Positions 1 through 8,883 are shown, counted from the stretch's first letter. The stretch is DNA of 64,000 bases from Streptomyces sp. TP-A0356 (GCF_001417775.1 NZ_BBZJ01000023.1:186001-250000), one strand, 5' to 3'. Notes: a model not told the origin generated them from the sequence alone. A program made the numbers and translations.

Positions 1-603
1 GCGCAGCAACTCCTCGCCGTACGGCAGGAGTACACAAGTGCCGATCGCGGCCGCGATGCCCGCGAGATAGCCCCGCGACAGCGGACGCCGACGCCGTACC
101 AGCCGCCAGGCGCGGGGATCGCCCCGCCCGCCGCGCAGCAGCGACCGCACCTGGTCGGCGTGCAGGCATCCCAGCGCCGCGAGCGCGCCGAACGGCAGTG
201 ACTCCAGGAAGCTGTGGATGTGCTGCTCCAGCGGGGTGACCTCGCGGTCGCTGTGCACGGCGGTGCGCACGTCCCACAGCGCGGTCGCCTCGTGCACCGC
301 GGCCCCGGCCAACTGCACGGAGAGCAGCAGGGGGTTGACCTCGTAGCGCAGGGTCAGCGCGATGGGCACGCCCACCTCGGTCATCATCAGTGCGTGGATC
401 AGGGACTCCTTCGTACCGGCCGTGTCCTCGATCCGGCTGCGCCGGTGCATCACCCAGTCGGCGAGGCCGGGCAGGAACCAGGAGGGCAGCAGCCCGTACA
501 GGAGGTAGCGGCTGGTCGCGTCGCCGACATCCACGGTGGCGCCGTACGAGCCGGCCCGGGCGGCCGGGCCGCGGCGGCTTCTCACCCGTCCGGCCGCGCT
601 CAC
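1..603 (-). CDS. Conserved membrane-associated protein, 3' end outside the window
   Basis: The reading frame on the minus strand is open from a GTG at 603 to the left edge, so only about 200 N-terminal residues are visible. The GTG overlaps the stop of the CBS-domain gene by four bases (GTGA), which suggests translational coupling. The N-terminus is rich in Arg and Gly, followed by YLLYGLLPSWFLPGLADW, a hydrophobic stretch, then a His-containing helix (DWVMHRRSRIED), a second hydrophobic segment around VGVPIALTLRYEVNPLLLSV, and HEATALWDVRTAVHSDRE. The order fits a small polytopic inner-membrane protein with conserved His/Glu residues, but I do not recognise the family or a function. Coupling to a CBS protein suggests both serve a common membrane process; that is inference. 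Confidence 0.6.
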   Translation of the reverse strand, partial: MSAAGRVRSRRGPAARAGSYGATVDVGDATSRYLLYGLLPSWFLPGLADWVMHRRSRIEDTAGTKESLIHALMMTEVGVPIALTLRYEVNPLLLSVQLAGAAVHEATALWDVRTAVHSDREVTPLEQHIHSFLESLPFGALAALGCLHADQVRSLLRGGRGDPRAWRLVRRRRPLSRGYLAGIAAAIGTCVLLPYGEELLR

Positions 604-1040
604 GCCTCTGTACCGTTCGGGCCGCCTCCCGGCTCGGCCCGGCTGATGTCCGCCAGGGCCGACGTGGGGTCCTGGGCGACCGCGAGGTCCCCCAGGCTCA
701 CCATGCCCACCGGCAGCCCGTCCTCCACGACCGGCAGTCGGCGCACGGCGTGGCCGCGCATCAGCTCGATCGCCGTCGTGACCCGGTCGTCCGGGGCGAC
801 CACCACGGGATCGAGAGTGCACACAGCCTGGGCGCTCACGGTCAGCGGGTCGGCGCCGTCCGCGACCGCCCGCAGCGTGATGTCACGGTCCGTGAGCACG
901 CCGACGACCCCTGTGGCACCCGCCACCAGCACGTCTCCGATGTCCTGCGCGCGCATCAGCTGCGCCGCCTCGACGAGGGAGGCGTCCGGGCGGACCGCCA
1001 CGACGCCGGGCGTCATGACCTGCCTGACGAACTCAGCCAT
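600..1040 (-). CDS. CBS-domain pair protein
   Basis: This 146-residue protein is essentially two CBS modules in tandem, the Bateman-domain arrangement that binds adenosyl nucleotides. Module 1 begins MTPGVVAVRPDASLVEAAQL and ends in VVGVLTDRDITLRAV. Module 2 begins CTLDPVVVAPDDRVTTAIEL and ends LPVGMVSLGDLAV. The TDRD and SLGD turns are classic CBS features. There is no attached catalytic or transmembrane domain, so it is probably a small sensor or regulator. The next gene on the same strand starts within its stop codon, so the two are likely translated together. The ATG at 1040 follows an AAAGGACC-type ribosome binding site. Confidence 0.9.
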   Translation of the reverse strand: MAEFVRQVMTPGVVAVRPDASLVEAAQLMRAQDIGDVLVAGATGVVGVLTDRDITLRAVADGADPLTVSAQAVCTLDPVVVAPDDRVTTAIELMRGHAVRRLPVVEDGLPVGMVSLGDLAVAQDPTSALADISRAEPGGGPNGTEA

Positions 1041-1146
1041 ACCCTGTTGGTCCTTTCTGCGTTTCCCCGTTTGTGGGGGCGGGACGTCAGTGGGACGACG
1101 CCCGCAGTACCCCCCAGCCGCGCCCCCATGCGCGGTGCGGGCGTCT

Positions 1147-1521
1147 TCACGCCTCTATGAGGGCTTCGGCGAGCTCCTCGGCGTTGGCGTAGCGCGTCGA
1201 GCGCGGAAGCCGCTCCACCGCCTCGATCAGGGGGTCGGGCGCGTTCTTGGCGCGCAGGACGCGGACCAGTTCGCCCGGACTCGCGGGGAAGTTGCCGCGC
1301 ACGAGATACCGGGCCAGCTCCAGACGGGCCGACTCCAGGGCCATCCGGGGGTCGCCGGGCACCACCGCTCCGCGCCAGACCTCCGGGTCGTCGTCGGCGG
1401 TCGGCTCCGGGTCGTGCCACTCGTCGGACCGCGTGGGATGCCCGGACCTGAGCAGACTCTGCAATTCGTGCTTCATCTCGTCGTCACGGTGGACATTCAG
1501 CCGGTCGCTGCCTCGCTGCAT
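1147..1521 (-). CDS. DUF2795 family protein
   Basis: The reading frame is open to 1590, but the ATG at 1521 has a GGAGG six to seven bases upstream and is taken as the start, giving 124 residues. The C-terminal half (ALESARLELARYLVRGNFPA, then a Leu-Val-Arg-Val-Leu segment and NAEELAEALIEA) matches the DUF2795 pattern of short alpha-helical soluble proteins common in Streptomyces. The N-terminus is charged and contains HDPEPTADDDPEVWRG. The biochemical function of DUF2795 is not known to me. It is transcribed away from the TPP-dependent enzyme's stop with a gap of about 80 bases, so the TPP gene lies upstream on the same strand and the two could share a transcript. Confidence 0.8.
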   Translation of the reverse strand: MQRGSDRLNVHRDDEMKHELQSLLRSGHPTRSDEWHDPEPTADDDPEVWRGAVVPGDPRMALESARLELARYLVRGNFPASPGELVRVLRAKNAPDPLIEAVERLPRSTRYANAEELAEALIEA

Positions 1522-1603
1522 GACTCCCTCCAGATGTTCGGGGGTGGCCCTCGCGTACCCGGTGGGTCGGGATCGACACGGAGGCGCCACAGGTAGTCGG
1601 TGG

Positions 1604-3397
1604 CTACTTCCCGCCGCGGCCGGGCAGGAATTCCTGCACCTTCGCCTTGAAGCCCTGGCGGATCACCGACCCGCGGTCCGCGTCGCCCTTCAGGATCGAG
1701 GTCGCGGTGGCCTCCATCTGCTCCCAGGTGGCGTGCGGCGGGATCGGCGGCACCGCCGGGTCCGTGAGGAACTCGATGACCGCCGGGCCGTCCGCCTCCA
1801 GGCCGGCGCGCCAGCCCGCCTCCACGTCCTCCGGCTTCTCCACCCGGACGCCCGTGAGGCCCAGGGAGCGGGCGAACGCGGCGTAGTGCACGTCGGGCAG
1901 CTCCTGCGAGGGAAGGAACGACGGGGCGCCCCCCATCGCACGCATCTCCCACGTCACCTGGTTGAGGTCACGGTTGTTCCAGACGCCCACCACCAGCCGC
2001 GGGTCCTCCCAGCGGTCGCGGTACTTCGCCGCCGTGATCAGCTCCGACAGGCCGTTCATCTGCATCGCCCCGTCTCCCACCAGCGCTATCGCGGGCCGGT
2101 CCGGGTGGGCGAACTTCGCGCCGATCGCGTACGGGACCCCGCACCCCATCGTCGCCAGCGTCCCCGACAGCGACCCCCGCATCCCCGGCCGCATCGTCAG
2201 ATGCCGCGCGTACCAGTTCGCCACCGAACCCGAGTCCGACGTGATGATCGCGTCGCTGGGCAGCAGCGGGTCCAGGGCCCTGGCCACGTACTCCGGGTTG
2301 ATCGGGTCCGCCGACAGCCGGGCCCGCCTCTCCATCACCTCGCGCCAGCGCGCCACGTTCGCGCACACCGTGTCGTACCACTCGCGACCGCGGTCCTCGT
2401 CCAGCAGCGGGATCAGCCGCTCCAGGGTCGCCTTCGCGTCGCCGACGAGGTTCACCTCGTAGGGATAGCGCATCCCGACCATGTGCGGGTCGATGTCGAT
2501 CTGCACACCCCGCGCCTTGCCGAAGTCCGGCAGGAACTGGCTGTACGGGAACGAGGAGCCGATCGTCAGCAGTGTGTCGCAGTCGCGCATCAGCTCGTAG
2601 GAGGGGCGGGTGCCCAGCAGGCCGATCGAGCCTGTGACATAGGGCAGTTCGTCGCTCAGTACGTCCTTGCCGAGCAGCGCCTTCGCCACACCCGCCCCCA
2701 GCAGTTCGGCGATCCGCTGCACCTCGGCCTGTGCTCCCGCCGCGCCCTGGCCGATCAGGATCGCTGGCTTGTCGCCGGAGTTGAGGACCTCGGCGGCCCG
2801 CTGCAGCGACTCCTCGGTGGGGACGGCGGTCCATGCGCTGCGGTCCAGGCTGGAGGGCACCATCTTGAACGCGTGCGTCGGCGGGCTGTAGTCCAGCTCC
2901 TGCACATCGCCGGGGATGATCACCGCCGTGGGGGCGCGACGCGCGTACGCGGTGCGGATCGCGCGGTCGAGGACGTTCGGCAACTGCTCGGGGACGTTGA
3001 CCGTCTCCACGAAGTCCGAGGCCACGTCCTTGAACAGGGTGTGCAGGTCGACCTCCTGCTGGTAGGAGCCGCCCATCGCCGTGCGGTGCGTCTGGCCGAC
3101 GATCGCGAGGACGGGCACATGGTCGAGCTTGGCGTCGTACAGGCCGTTGAGCAGATGGATCGCACCGGGTCCCGACGTGGCCACGCAGACCCCGAGACGG
3201 CCGCCGAACTTCGCGTACCCGACCGCCTCGAACGCGGCCATCTCCTCGTGGCGCGCCTGGAGGAACCGAGGCCGGTCCTCGGCCCGGCCCCAGGCGGCCA
3301 GCAGGCCGTTGATGCCGTCGCCGGGATACCCGAAGACATGCTCGACACCCCATTCGCGCAAGCGCTCCAGGACATGGTCGGCGACCTTGGTGCTCAT
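1604..3397 (-). CDS. Thiamine-pyrophosphate-dependent enzyme, PoxB/acetolactate-synthase-like
   Basis: The 597-residue protein has the three-domain TPP-enzyme layout: N-terminal pyrimidine-binding domain with the catalytic Glu in RHEEMAAFEAVGYAK, a central FAD/nucleotide-type domain with PAILIGQGAAGAQ, and a C-terminal pyrophosphate-binding domain with the GDG...NN motif (GDGAMQMNG, then VVGVWNNRDLNQ). The length matches pyruvate oxidase and acetolactate synthase relatives. It is not next to ilvN or ilvC, so it is more likely a pyruvate oxidase/dehydrogenase (quinone)-like or uncharacterised decarboxylase than the biosynthetic acetolactate synthase. The start ATG at 3397 is preceded by GGGAGGACCCCG. 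The substrate cannot be deduced from sequence. It acts in the cytoplasm, possibly membrane-associated if PoxB-like. Confidence 0.85.
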   Translation of the reverse strand: MSTKVADHVLERLREWGVEHVFGYPGDGINGLLAAWGRAEDRPRFLQARHEEMAAFEAVGYAKFGGRLGVCVATSGPGAIHLLNGLYDAKLDHVPVLAIVGQTHRTAMGGSYQQEVDLHTLFKDVASDFVETVNVPEQLPNVLDRAIRTAYARRAPTAVIIPGDVQELDYSPPTHAFKMVPSSLDRSAWTAVPTEESLQRAAEVLNSGDKPAILIGQGAAGAQAEVQRIAELLGAGVAKALLGKDVLSDELPYVTGSIGLLGTRPSYELMRDCDTLLTIGSSFPYSQFLPDFGKARGVQIDIDPHMVGMRYPYEVNLVGDAKATLERLIPLLDEDRGREWYDTVCANVARWREVMERRARLSADPINPEYVARALDPLLPSDAIITSDSGSVANWYARHLTMRPGMRGSLSGTLATMGCGVPYAIGAKFAHPDRPAIALVGDGAMQMNGLSELITAAKYRDRWEDPRLVVGVWNNRDLNQVTWEMRAMGGAPSFLPSQELPDVHYAAFARSLGLTGVRVEKPEDVEAGWRAGLEADGPAVIEFLTDPAVPPIPPHATWEQMEATATSILKGDADRGSVIRQGFKAKVQEFLPGRGGK

Positions 3398-3701
3398 CGG
3401 GGTCCTCCCGTCGGGAAAGGGGGCGTAGCAATCGCACCTGACGAGTCACCCGGGGCGTGCTGGGAAAACCTGGCGGAGCCGGGGGGCGTCGTCCCGCCTG
3501 GTGGGGCGCTCCGTTCACTCTTCCGGGCATCCCCGTGTTTGCCCTGCATGCGCCGGGGCAGGCGCTGTCTCAGTGCTTCGGACAGGAGGCACGTCCGTGG
3601 GAGCGGTGGAGACCCGCCCCGGGTGTGTACCCCTCCGGTCCGGGTGCCCCTCCCACGCTGACCGTCCACCCAAGGCACCAGCAAGGGAGTTGCGGCCCAC
3701 C

Positions 3702-4496
3702 ATGCAGAACCGAGCGAGCGTGAAGCACCACCCGCACGACGACGCCCCCGACACCGCGGAGGCGTTCCGCAGGCTCGCGGCACTCCCCCCGGGCCCGGAG
3801 CGCGACGCGCTCCGCGACAGGATCGTCGAGGCCTGGCTGCCCATGGCCGAGCGGCTCGCGGGACGTTTCCGCAGCCGCGGTGAGAGCTTCGACGATCTGC
3901 GCCAGGTTGCGGCGCTCGGCCTGGTCAAGGCCGTCGACCGGTACGACCCCGATCGTGGCCACGCCTTCGAGAGCTATGCCGTTCCCACCGTCACCGGTGA
4001 GATCAAGCGGCACTTCCGCGACCACATGTGGACCCTGCATGTGCCGCGCCGCGTGCAGGATCTGCGCAACCGCGTGCGGTTCGCCTGCCAGGACCTGTCC
4101 GGGACCATCTCGGGCCGTAGGCCGACCGTCGCCGAGATCGCCGAGCACGCCAAGATGAGTGAGGAGGACGTTCTGGTGGGCCTCGAGGCCCTGGAGAGCT
4201 TCACCGCGCTGTCCCTGGACGCGGAGCTGCCGGGCAGCGAGGACGGGTACTCGCTCAGCGACTCCCTCGGCTCACCCGATCCCGCGCTCGACACGGTCGT
4301 CGACCGCGAGGCCGTCAAGCCTCGGCTGCAGGCCCTGCCCGAACGCGAACGCGCCATCCTCTACATGCGGTTCTTCGACGACATGACCCAGAGCAGCATC
4401 GCCGAACGGCTGGGCATCTCCCAGATGCACGTCTCCCGTCTGATCAGCCGCTGCTGCAACCGGCTCCGGGAGCAGGTGATGAAGGACGCCGCGTAA
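3702..4496 (+). CDS. RNA polymerase sigma factor, SigB/SigF family
   Basis: The 264-residue protein has sigma-70 region 2 (FDDLRQVAALGLVKAVDRYD, then HAFESYAVPTVTGEIKRHFR), region 3 (RRPTVAEIAEHAKMSEED) and region 4 with a helix-turn-helix (MTQSSIAERLGISQMHVSRL). There is no region 1, as in the alternative stress/development sigma factors of the SigB-SigF-SigG group in Streptomyces. The frame is open further upstream, but the ATG at 3702 with AGGGAG about a dozen bases before it gives the usual family length. No anti-sigma factor or anti-anti-sigma gene adjoins it, so its control partner must be elsewhere. A perfect hairpin follows the stop. Confidence 0.92.
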   Translation: MQNRASVKHHPHDDAPDTAEAFRRLAALPPGPERDALRDRIVEAWLPMAERLAGRFRSRGESFDDLRQVAALGLVKAVDRYDPDRGHAFESYAVPTVTGEIKRHFRDHMWTLHVPRRVQDLRNRVRFACQDLSGTISGRRPTVAEIAEHAKMSEEDVLVGLEALESFTALSLDAELPGSEDGYSLSDSLGSPDPALDTVVDREAVKPRLQALPERERAILYMRFFDDMTQSSIAERLGISQMHVSRLISRCCNRLREQVMKDAA

Positions 4497-4510
4497 CCGG
4501 ACGATGCCAC

Positions 4511-4533
4511 CGCCCCGTGCCCGTCACGGGGCG
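4511..4533 (+). terminator. Rho-independent-like hairpin after the sigma factor gene
   Basis: CGCCCCGTG, a five-base loop and CACGGGGCG form a perfect 9-bp GC stem 14 bases after the sigma factor stop. There is no T tract, which is usual for Streptomyces terminators. Confidence 0.6.
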
Positions 4534-4852
4534 GGCGTCCGCAGCGGACATGGCGGCCGCTGCTCCGGGGGTTCCACGGAGCCCGCCGGGGTGGCGTCGC
4601 CGTCGATGTGGATTCGGTACGCCCGGTGGCGGAGCTCCAGGCGGGCGGCTCGCCGGCGCGGTCGCGAACGGGAGCCGGCCTTCCTCACCGACCGCCCCGC
4701 CGGGCTGCGGCCCCTCACATCACCCGCCCGGCGGTGCCGGTAGCGCGAATGGGGCCCGGCCGCGCGCGGGCCCCGGCCGGACGGGCTGTCATGGGGTTTC
4801 GGGGGCACGGCCGTCGTGCCCCGGAGGAACCCGGCTGAAGGAGCCCCGCCGC

Positions 4853-5716
4853 ATGCGCTGCCGTGCCCGTGTCCTGTCCGCCGCCGCTCTGGCCGGTGCC
4901 GCCGTGGGCGCCCTCGCCGCGCCCGCGTCCGCCGATCCGTCCGCGGACGTCAGCCCGCGCTCCGTCGCACCCGGCGGCACGGTCACCATCTCGGTGTCCT
5001 GCGACGCGATGGGCGGCACCCTGCCCGACACCATCGAGGCCGCCTCCCAGGGCTTCGAGGAGGGCAAGATCCGGCTCAGAAGGGTCGACGGCATCGGTGG
5101 GGCGGGGGAGGGCAAGGCCGGCGTCCTGTACAGCGGCACGGCCCGTGCTCCGGCCGCCGGGAGCGTCGGCGGTGGCGCCGATCCGTCCGGTCGGGACCAG
5201 GAGTGGGGCATCGACGGACGGTGCCCGGTGGCCCCGTCCGGCCGCGACAAGGTGTGGAACGCGTCCTTCACCGTCAGCCGCGAGGGCTCCGGGCGCCAGG
5301 GTGAGGGCGACGGCCGGCAGCCGGCGAAGCAGCAGGGCGAGGGCGACGGCCGGCAGCAGGGGGAGACCCCGGGCAGGCTGACCGGGGAGGGCCAGGGCAG
5401 GCCACCCCGGGAGGACGACGGCCGACAGCCGGGAAAGCAGCAGGGGGAAGGCCAGGGGAAGCAGCAGGGGGAAGGCCAGGGGAAGCAGCAGGGAGAGAAC
5501 CAGGGCGGTCACCAGGGCAAGCAGCAGGGGGAGAGCCAAGGCAGGCAGGACGGAGAGCGGCCGCCCGTCGGATCCCAGCACGGGGTGAACGCGGGCGAGG
5601 GCGGCGCCTTCAACGAGTCCGTGCCCGCGCTCGTCACGGGCTGTGTCCTGATCGCCGGGGCGTTCGGTGCCGCGGTGCACCGGGTCTGGCGGCGCAGGCC
5701 GTCCGGCGGCGGCTGA
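4853..5716 (+). CDS. Secreted Gly/Gln-rich repeat protein with C-terminal membrane anchor
   Basis: The 287-residue product has a Sec-type signal peptide (MRCRARVLSAAALAGAAVGA, cleavage likely after APASA), an extracellular segment of about 120 residues beginning ADVSPRSVAPGGTVTISVSC, and then a low-complexity region rich in Gly, Gln, Glu and Lys built on units such as KQQGEGQG. A hydrophobic helix (VPALVTGCVLIAGAFGAAV) and the basic tail HRVWRRRPSGGG at the C-terminus should anchor it in the membrane. No LPXTG-type sortase motif is seen. The repeats are also DNA repeats: a 24-bp unit occurs twice exactly at 5435-5482 with a degenerate third copy. ATG 4853 follows GAAGGAG at nine bases. The function is unknown; a surface-exposed stalk or adhesin-like role is only a guess. 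Confidence 0.75.
   Translation: MRCRARVLSAAALAGAAVGALAAPASADPSADVSPRSVAPGGTVTISVSCDAMGGTLPDTIEAASQGFEEGKIRLRRVDGIGGAGEGKAGVLYSGTARAPAAGSVGGGADPSGRDQEWGIDGRCPVAPSGRDKVWNASFTVSREGSGRQGEGDGRQPAKQQGEGDGRQQGETPGRLTGEGQGRPPREDDGRQPGKQQGEGQGKQQGEGQGKQQGENQGGHQGKQQGESQGRQDGERPPVGSQHGVNAGEGGAFNESVPALVTGCVLIAGAFGAAVHRVWRRRPSGGG
5435..5482 (+). repeat. 24-bp coding tandem repeat (two exact units)
   Basis: A 24-bp unit encoding KQQGEGQG is present as two exact copies (5435-5458, 5459-5482) followed by a diverging copy. It is in frame, so copy-number change alters the stalk length of the secreted protein without a frameshift. Confidence 0.8.
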
Positions 5717-5907
5717 CCCGGTGACCAGGGCAACCCGGGGGAACGCCCATGACCGGCAGGAACTCTGGGTACTCAGAGCCCGAGGGTCCCTTTGACGTCG
5801 TAGCGGAACAGGAGTGCGGGAACAGACGGCGGCCATGGGCGGAGGGCCCGCGGCGAGTCGGCGCCCGGCGGCACCGGCACGACACCACGGACTGCGCGGA
5901 GGCATGC

Positions 5908-7152
5908 ATGCGGACGGATCCGGAGGGACACGGCCCCGTCCGTTACGGCCCGCCCCTTCCCGAGCAGGGGCTGCCCCTCCTGCCGGGCCTGTCCACCGCG
6001 CTCGCCGACGCCGCGTATCGTGACGGCGCCGACCCCTCCGGCGGCGCCCCCGCCCTCCTGGACGCCGCCTGTGGCTACTTCGGCCGGCGCGGACTGCGCG
6101 CCGACCCCGACACGGTGGCCGCCGCGCCCGGCGCCCCCGCCCTGCTCGTCGCGATCACCGCCGTGATCGGCGGCGATGTCCTCGTCCCACGGCCGTGCCC
6201 CGCCTGGTGGGCGCCCCAGGCCAGGGCGCTCGGCCGCTCCGTGTTCCATGTGGCGACGCCCGCGGAGTGCGGCGGCATACCGGACCCGTACGCCCTTCTG
6301 GAGACCGTCCGCAGGATCCGGGCCGAGGGCGGTGACCCCCGCCTTCTCGTGCTGGCGGTCGCCGACGACCCCACCGCCACCGTGGCACCGCCCGAAGTGG
6401 TGCACGAGACCGTCGAGGCCGCCGCCGCCGAGGGGCTCCACCTGGTGAGCGACGAGACCTGGCGCGACACCGTGCATCGGCTGCACGACACCGTGCTGCT
6501 CAGCCCCGCCGAGATGCTCTCCGACCGGGTCACCGTCGTCACCGACCTAGCCGGTCCCTTCCTGCCGCCCGGCTGGCCCGCGGCAGTCGCCCGCTTCCCG
6601 GCCACCACAGGCGGCGGCGAACTGCGGGCCCGTGTCCTCGACGTGCTCACCGCGCTCGGCGCCCGGATCGCCGACCCGATCGCCGCCGCGGCCACGTACG
6701 CCCTCGGCGAGCCCCTCGACGTCACCCAGCGCCTCACCGCCGGCACCGCGCTGCACGCGCGCGTGGCCGCCGCCGCGCACCGGGCCGTCGTGGCCGCGGG
6801 GGCTCTCGCCCGGCCCCCGCAGGCCGGGCGCCATCTCTACGCCGACCTCGGCCCGCTGCGCTCGGCCCTCGGCGAGCAGGGTGTCGGCGACGCACAGGAA
6901 CTGGAGGACTTCCTCACCGCCCGGCTCGGCATGCCCGCGCCCGGCGGCCACCGTTTCGGGGACGACCTGGAGGCGCTGCGCGTCCGCCTGTCCACCGGAC
7001 CCCTCCTCGGCACGACCGCCGAGGAACGGGCCGAGTGCCTGATCGCACCCGATCCATTGGAACTGCCACACGTACAACGCGCGTTGATCCTCCTGGGATC
7101 GGTCTTCGACGACCTCCGCGACGACGCTCAGCGATGGGAGCCTCCTCGATGA
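5908..7152 (+). CDS. Aminotransferase-fold (class I/II) protein lacking the PLP lysine
   Basis: The 414-residue product follows the fold-type I aminotransferase plan: N-terminal segment with YGPPLPEQGLPLLPG, the glycine-rich region near AAAPGAPALLVAITAVIGG, PCPAWWAP, the Asp that pairs with the pyridine nitrogen (LVSDETWRDTVH), and a C-terminal Arg in ALRVRLS. At the place where class I enzymes read S-x-S-K followed by PGWRxG, this protein reads VVTDLAGPFLPPGWPAAVAR: the Schiff-base lysine is absent, with no Lys nearby. It is therefore probably not a transaminase and may be a regulatory or scaffold homologue. ATG 5908 follows GCGGAGGC; an ATG four bases earlier is in another frame. The stop overlaps the start of the downstream hydrolase (ATGA), so the two are likely made together. 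Confidence 0.75.
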   Translation: MRTDPEGHGPVRYGPPLPEQGLPLLPGLSTALADAAYRDGADPSGGAPALLDAACGYFGRRGLRADPDTVAAAPGAPALLVAITAVIGGDVLVPRPCPAWWAPQARALGRSVFHVATPAECGGIPDPYALLETVRRIRAEGGDPRLLVLAVADDPTATVAPPEVVHETVEAAAAEGLHLVSDETWRDTVHRLHDTVLLSPAEMLSDRVTVVTDLAGPFLPPGWPAAVARFPATTGGGELRARVLDVLTALGARIADPIAAAATYALGEPLDVTQRLTAGTALHARVAAAAHRAVVAAGALARPPQAGRHLYADLGPLRSALGEQGVGDAQELEDFLTARLGMPAPGGHRFGDDLEALRVRLSTGPLLGTTAEERAECLIAPDPLELPHVQRALILLGSVFDDLRDDAQRWEPPR

Positions 7153-8228
7153 CGCAGCAGTCCGAGTCGACCACAAGCGCGGTTTCGGCGGACGTGGATG
7201 CCGGTGAGTCGGCCTCCACGTCTCTGCTGAGCCCGGGCCGCGGGTCGCCTGCCCCGCTCCCGCCGCTCGCCGATCCCCGTCCGCTCGCCGAGCGCCGTAT
7301 CTGGCCGCGCTCCTTCGTCGACCGGCTGACCGCACCCCTGCCCGGCCTCAAGGCCTTCGCCCGCTTCGCCCGCGAGGGCGCGGTGCGGCCCGCGCCCGAG
7401 GGCCTCAAGGACATCCCGCTGCTGCCGTACGAGCCGGCCCCGCTCCCGCGGGTCGGCGCCCGCACCGTCGCCGTCTCCTGGGCGGGGCACGCCAGTTGGG
7501 TGGTGCGGATCGGCGGACTGACCGTCCTCACCGACCCCGTCTGGTCCCGGCGCATCCTCGGCACGCCCGCCCGGATCACCCCCGTCGGCATCGCCTGGAG
7601 CGCCCTGCCGCGCACCGACGCGGTCGTCATCAGCCACAACCACTACGACCACCTGGACGCCCCCACCCTGCGGCGACTCCCGCGCGGCACACCGGTGTTC
7701 GTACCGGCAGGCCTCGCTCCCTGGTTCCGGCGGCGCCGGTTCGCCTGTGTCACCGAGCTGGACTGGTGGGAGGGAGCAGAACTCGGCGGCGTCCGCTTCG
7801 ACTTCGTCCCCGCGCACCACTGGTCCAAGCGCACTCTGACCGACACCTGCCGTTCGCTGTGGGGCGGCTGGGTTCTGACGGCGGCGGACGGCCAGCGCGT
7901 CTACTTCGCGGGCGACACGGGGTACGGCCACTGGTTCGAGCGGATCGGGCGCCGCTATCCCGGGATCGACCTGGCGCTCATGCCGATCGGCGCGTACGAC
8001 CCGCGGTGGTGGCTCAGGGACGTCCACTGCGACCCGGAGGAGGCGGTCCGGGCGACCCTCGACCTCGGGGCGCGGCGGATGGCGCCCATGCACTGGGGCA
8101 CGTTCGTGCTGTCGGCGGAACCGGTCCTGGAACCGCTGACGCGGGCCCGGGTGGCCTGGGAGAAGGCAGGGCTGGCCCGTGAGGACCTGTGGGACCTGCC
8201 GGTGGGGGCGTCCCGGGTGCTGGAGTGA
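7149..8228 (+). CDS. Metallo-beta-lactamase-fold hydrolase, NAPE-PLD/UlaG-like
   Basis: The 359-residue protein carries the metal-binding motif HNHYDHLD, a further metal ligand in GDTGYG, and a C-terminal MHWGTF histidine. The layout (VSWAGHASWVVRIGGLTVLTDPVWSRR early, then the metal site, then VPAHHWSKRTLTD) is that of N-acyl-phosphatidylethanolamine phospholipase D-like hydrolases of the MBL fold. The N-terminal 40 residues are low-complexity and may be disordered. ATG 7149 overlaps the upstream stop (ATGA) and has GGGAG at seven bases. Bacterial members of this group act on phosphodiester or lactone substrates; the substrate here is unknown. Confidence 0.88.
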   Translation: MTQQSESTTSAVSADVDAGESASTSLLSPGRGSPAPLPPLADPRPLAERRIWPRSFVDRLTAPLPGLKAFARFAREGAVRPAPEGLKDIPLLPYEPAPLPRVGARTVAVSWAGHASWVVRIGGLTVLTDPVWSRRILGTPARITPVGIAWSALPRTDAVVISHNHYDHLDAPTLRRLPRGTPVFVPAGLAPWFRRRRFACVTELDWWEGAELGGVRFDFVPAHHWSKRTLTDTCRSLWGGWVLTAADGQRVYFAGDTGYGHWFERIGRRYPGIDLALMPIGAYDPRWWLRDVHCDPEEAVRATLDLGARRMAPMHWGTFVLSAEPVLEPLTRARVAWEKAGLAREDLWDLPVGASRVLE

Positions 8229-8430
8229 GTCCCGCGCGCGGTGATCAGGGGGCGGCGGTCCACGCGACCGCATGCCGCGCCGCCCGAGCCAGTACAGCGC
8301 GATGTCCCCGAGGAAGGCCGCGAGGGCCGCGACGCCGCACCGGCACTCCAATGCCTCCTTCGCGTGACTCCCCCCGAACCTACGGGCAGGAGTAGGGTCG
8401 GCGGCGAAACCCTGAGGTGAGGGGGACACC

Positions 8431-8883
8431 ATGGGAGATGAGCACGGCACCTCCGGCCCACGCGACGCCCGCGGTCGGCCGGTCAGGGTCCGGGTCGCGG
8501 CGATCGCCAGTCTGACGCCGCTGGAGGAGCTGGACGCGGAGCCCTTCCTCGTCGACTCCCGCGGCCAGCACGCCATGTGCGCGCACTGGGCGGCCGAGCG
8601 GGGATACGTGGTGACCAGGGAGCTGCTGGTACGCGGCCTGCGTCCCGACCACAGCGCGCTGTGGTCGGATGTGGAGGCGGGCCTGGTCGACCTGTTCGTG
8701 GCCCCCAGCCGCCGCGTCCTGGAACGGGCCCTGTCCTCGGTGGACGAGTTCACCGCCGAGTGCGAGCGGCGGGGCGTCCGCGTCGAGACGGTCGGCGGCG
8801 CGGAACCCTCGTACGACGCCCAGATGAAGGCCCGGGTCCACCGCCGTCTGTCCCTGCCGACGGCGGGTTACGACGGGCGGTGA
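8431..8883 (+). CDS. Uncharacterised protein with resolvase-like fold features
   Basis: This 150-residue protein has a strong GAGGGGGA ribosome binding site before ATG 8431. The central part, FLVDSRGQHAMCAHWAAERG followed by YVVTRELL, an Asp-rich helix and LVDLFVAPSRRVLER, resembles the N-terminal catalytic fold of serine recombinases (alternating beta strands with a 'CRxxAEERGW'-type helix), but no catalytic Ser-Arg arrangement or DNA-binding domain is present. A similar segment occurs in the convergent VWA protein (READCRAYAEERGLSVQAVL). I infer that the two genes share a domain family, perhaps a non-enzymatic derivative of the resolvase fold. Nothing in the neighbourhood fixes its role. 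Confidence 0.6.
   Translation: MGDEHGTSGPRDARGRPVRVRVAAIASLTPLEELDAEPFLVDSRGQHAMCAHWAAERGYVVTRELLVRGLRPDHSALWSDVEAGLVDLFVAPSRRVLERALSSVDEFTAECERRGVRVETVGGAEPSYDAQMKARVHRRLSLPTAGYDGR

Noticed and set aside
1247..3661. An 804-codon plus-strand frame across the TPP enzyme gene
   Set aside because: It is antisense to a clear TPP enzyme, rich in His/Arg/Gln as usual for shadow frames of GC-rich genes, and matches no family.
5763..5778. CTCTGGGTACTCAGAG, containing a GGGTAC box like SigB-type promoters
   Set aside because: No matching -35 element at the expected spacing was found; the palindrome is only five base pairs per arm.
8229..8430. A minus-strand frame starting TTG with RBS AAGGAGG encoding a membrane-like stretch (GVAALAAFLGDIALYWLG)
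   Set aside because: The frame has no stop before running antisense through the MBL gene, so it is not a convincing gene; the AAGGAGG is likely chance.
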